A stretch of DNA of 5,396 nt from the NCBI GenBank assembly GCA_050945275.1, contig JBMNSQ010000110.1, positions 1 to 5,396 on the forward strand. Direction: 5' to 3'. Shown in pieces: positions 5,287-5,396 of the stretch. A program made the translations under genes and the position numbers. The stretch's first letter is position 1. Each line of letters opens with the position of its first letter. The DNA comes from JAAYWY01 sp050945275. Lineage in GTDB: Bacteria > Bacillota > DTU030 > DUMP01. The notes below the pieces were generated by a model, which saw only the letters and a list, made by a program, of their open reading frames with translations, was not told the DNA's origin and did no database searches.

Positions 5287-5396
5287 TTACATCCGTACTC
5301 TGCGTACTGGCCCCATACCGCCACCAAAGAACATCTCGTCGTCAGCTGAACTGCCGGTTACTACTTCCTGGCCTTCAGTTAGACCTTCCAAAACTT
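5287..5396 (-). CDS. Membrane-fusion (MacA/HlyD-type) adaptor protein, C-terminal end only
   Basis: The minus strand encodes the last 35 residues of a protein that starts beyond the right edge. The frame reads VLEGLTEGQEVVTG, the typical final strand of RND/MacA-type periplasmic adaptor proteins (a hydrophobic-Gly-Leu-x-x-Gly-x-x-Val-Val pattern), then a Gly/Met/Phe-rich tail MFFGGGMGPVRRVRM and a TAA at 5289-5287. Only 11 bases separate this stop from the ATPase start, and the ATPase ribosome site overlaps the stop codon, so the three genes form one operon in the usual adaptor-ATPase-permease order. In a Gram-positive cell the adaptor would be membrane-anchored and reach outward to assist export. 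The call rests on a short fragment plus strong context. Confidence 0.8.
   Translation of the reverse strand, partial: VLEGLTEGQEVVTGSSADDEMFFGGGMGPVRRVRM

Noticed and set aside
1..5396. CRISPR array, tRNA, rRNA, transposase or phage genes.
   Set aside because: No regularly spaced repeats, tRNA cloverleaf, rRNA segment or mobile-element gene was seen on either strand.

Overview
The window looks like chromosomal DNA of a low-to-mid GC Gram-positive bacterium of the Bacillota, probably a spore-forming clostridial lineage. The main reason is a SigI/RsgI sigma/anti-sigma pair, a system known from Bacilli and Clostridia. Strong GGAGG-like ribosome sites, frequent GTG/TTG starts and MacAB-type transporter genes without an outer-membrane partner in view also fit. 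No genus can be assigned from the sequence alone.

Layout, left to right. (1) Positions 1-121, minus strand: the start of a small protein built from a six-residue Asp-Trp repeat, running off the left edge. (2) 172-2012, minus strand: sigI followed by rsgI with an ATGA overlap, so the sigma factor and its membrane anti-sigma factor are co-translated. The RsgI outer part ends in a long lysine-rich tail instead of a recognisable binding domain. The start of sigI is odd: the best ribosome site and ATG are one base out of frame with the gene. (3) 2013-2220: a divergent intergenic region with a candidate SigI-type -35 element (ACCCCC plus an A-tract) and nested inverted repeats. (4) 2221-2949, plus strand: a NYN/DUF88 nuclease-fold protein with a C-terminal winged-helix-like segment, closed by a textbook terminator. 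(5) 2950-3356: about 400 bases without a gene, part of it GC-rich and full of hairpins; it may be a dispersed non-coding repeat. (6) 3357-5396, minus strand: a MacAB-like export operon in the order adaptor (C-terminal end only), ATPase, permease, tightly packed.

How the genes work together: SigI would be held by the N-terminal domain of RsgI under the membrane and released when the outer part of RsgI senses a change and the protein is cleaved. The small Asp-Trp repeat gene follows rsgI by about 50 bases with no terminator between, so it may be read from the same message. The adaptor, ATPase and permease would form one efflux machine. The NYN gene is a separate single-gene unit. The points most worth a second look are the hexapeptide-repeat gene, the sigI start, the RsgI tail and the structured 3030-3302 region.
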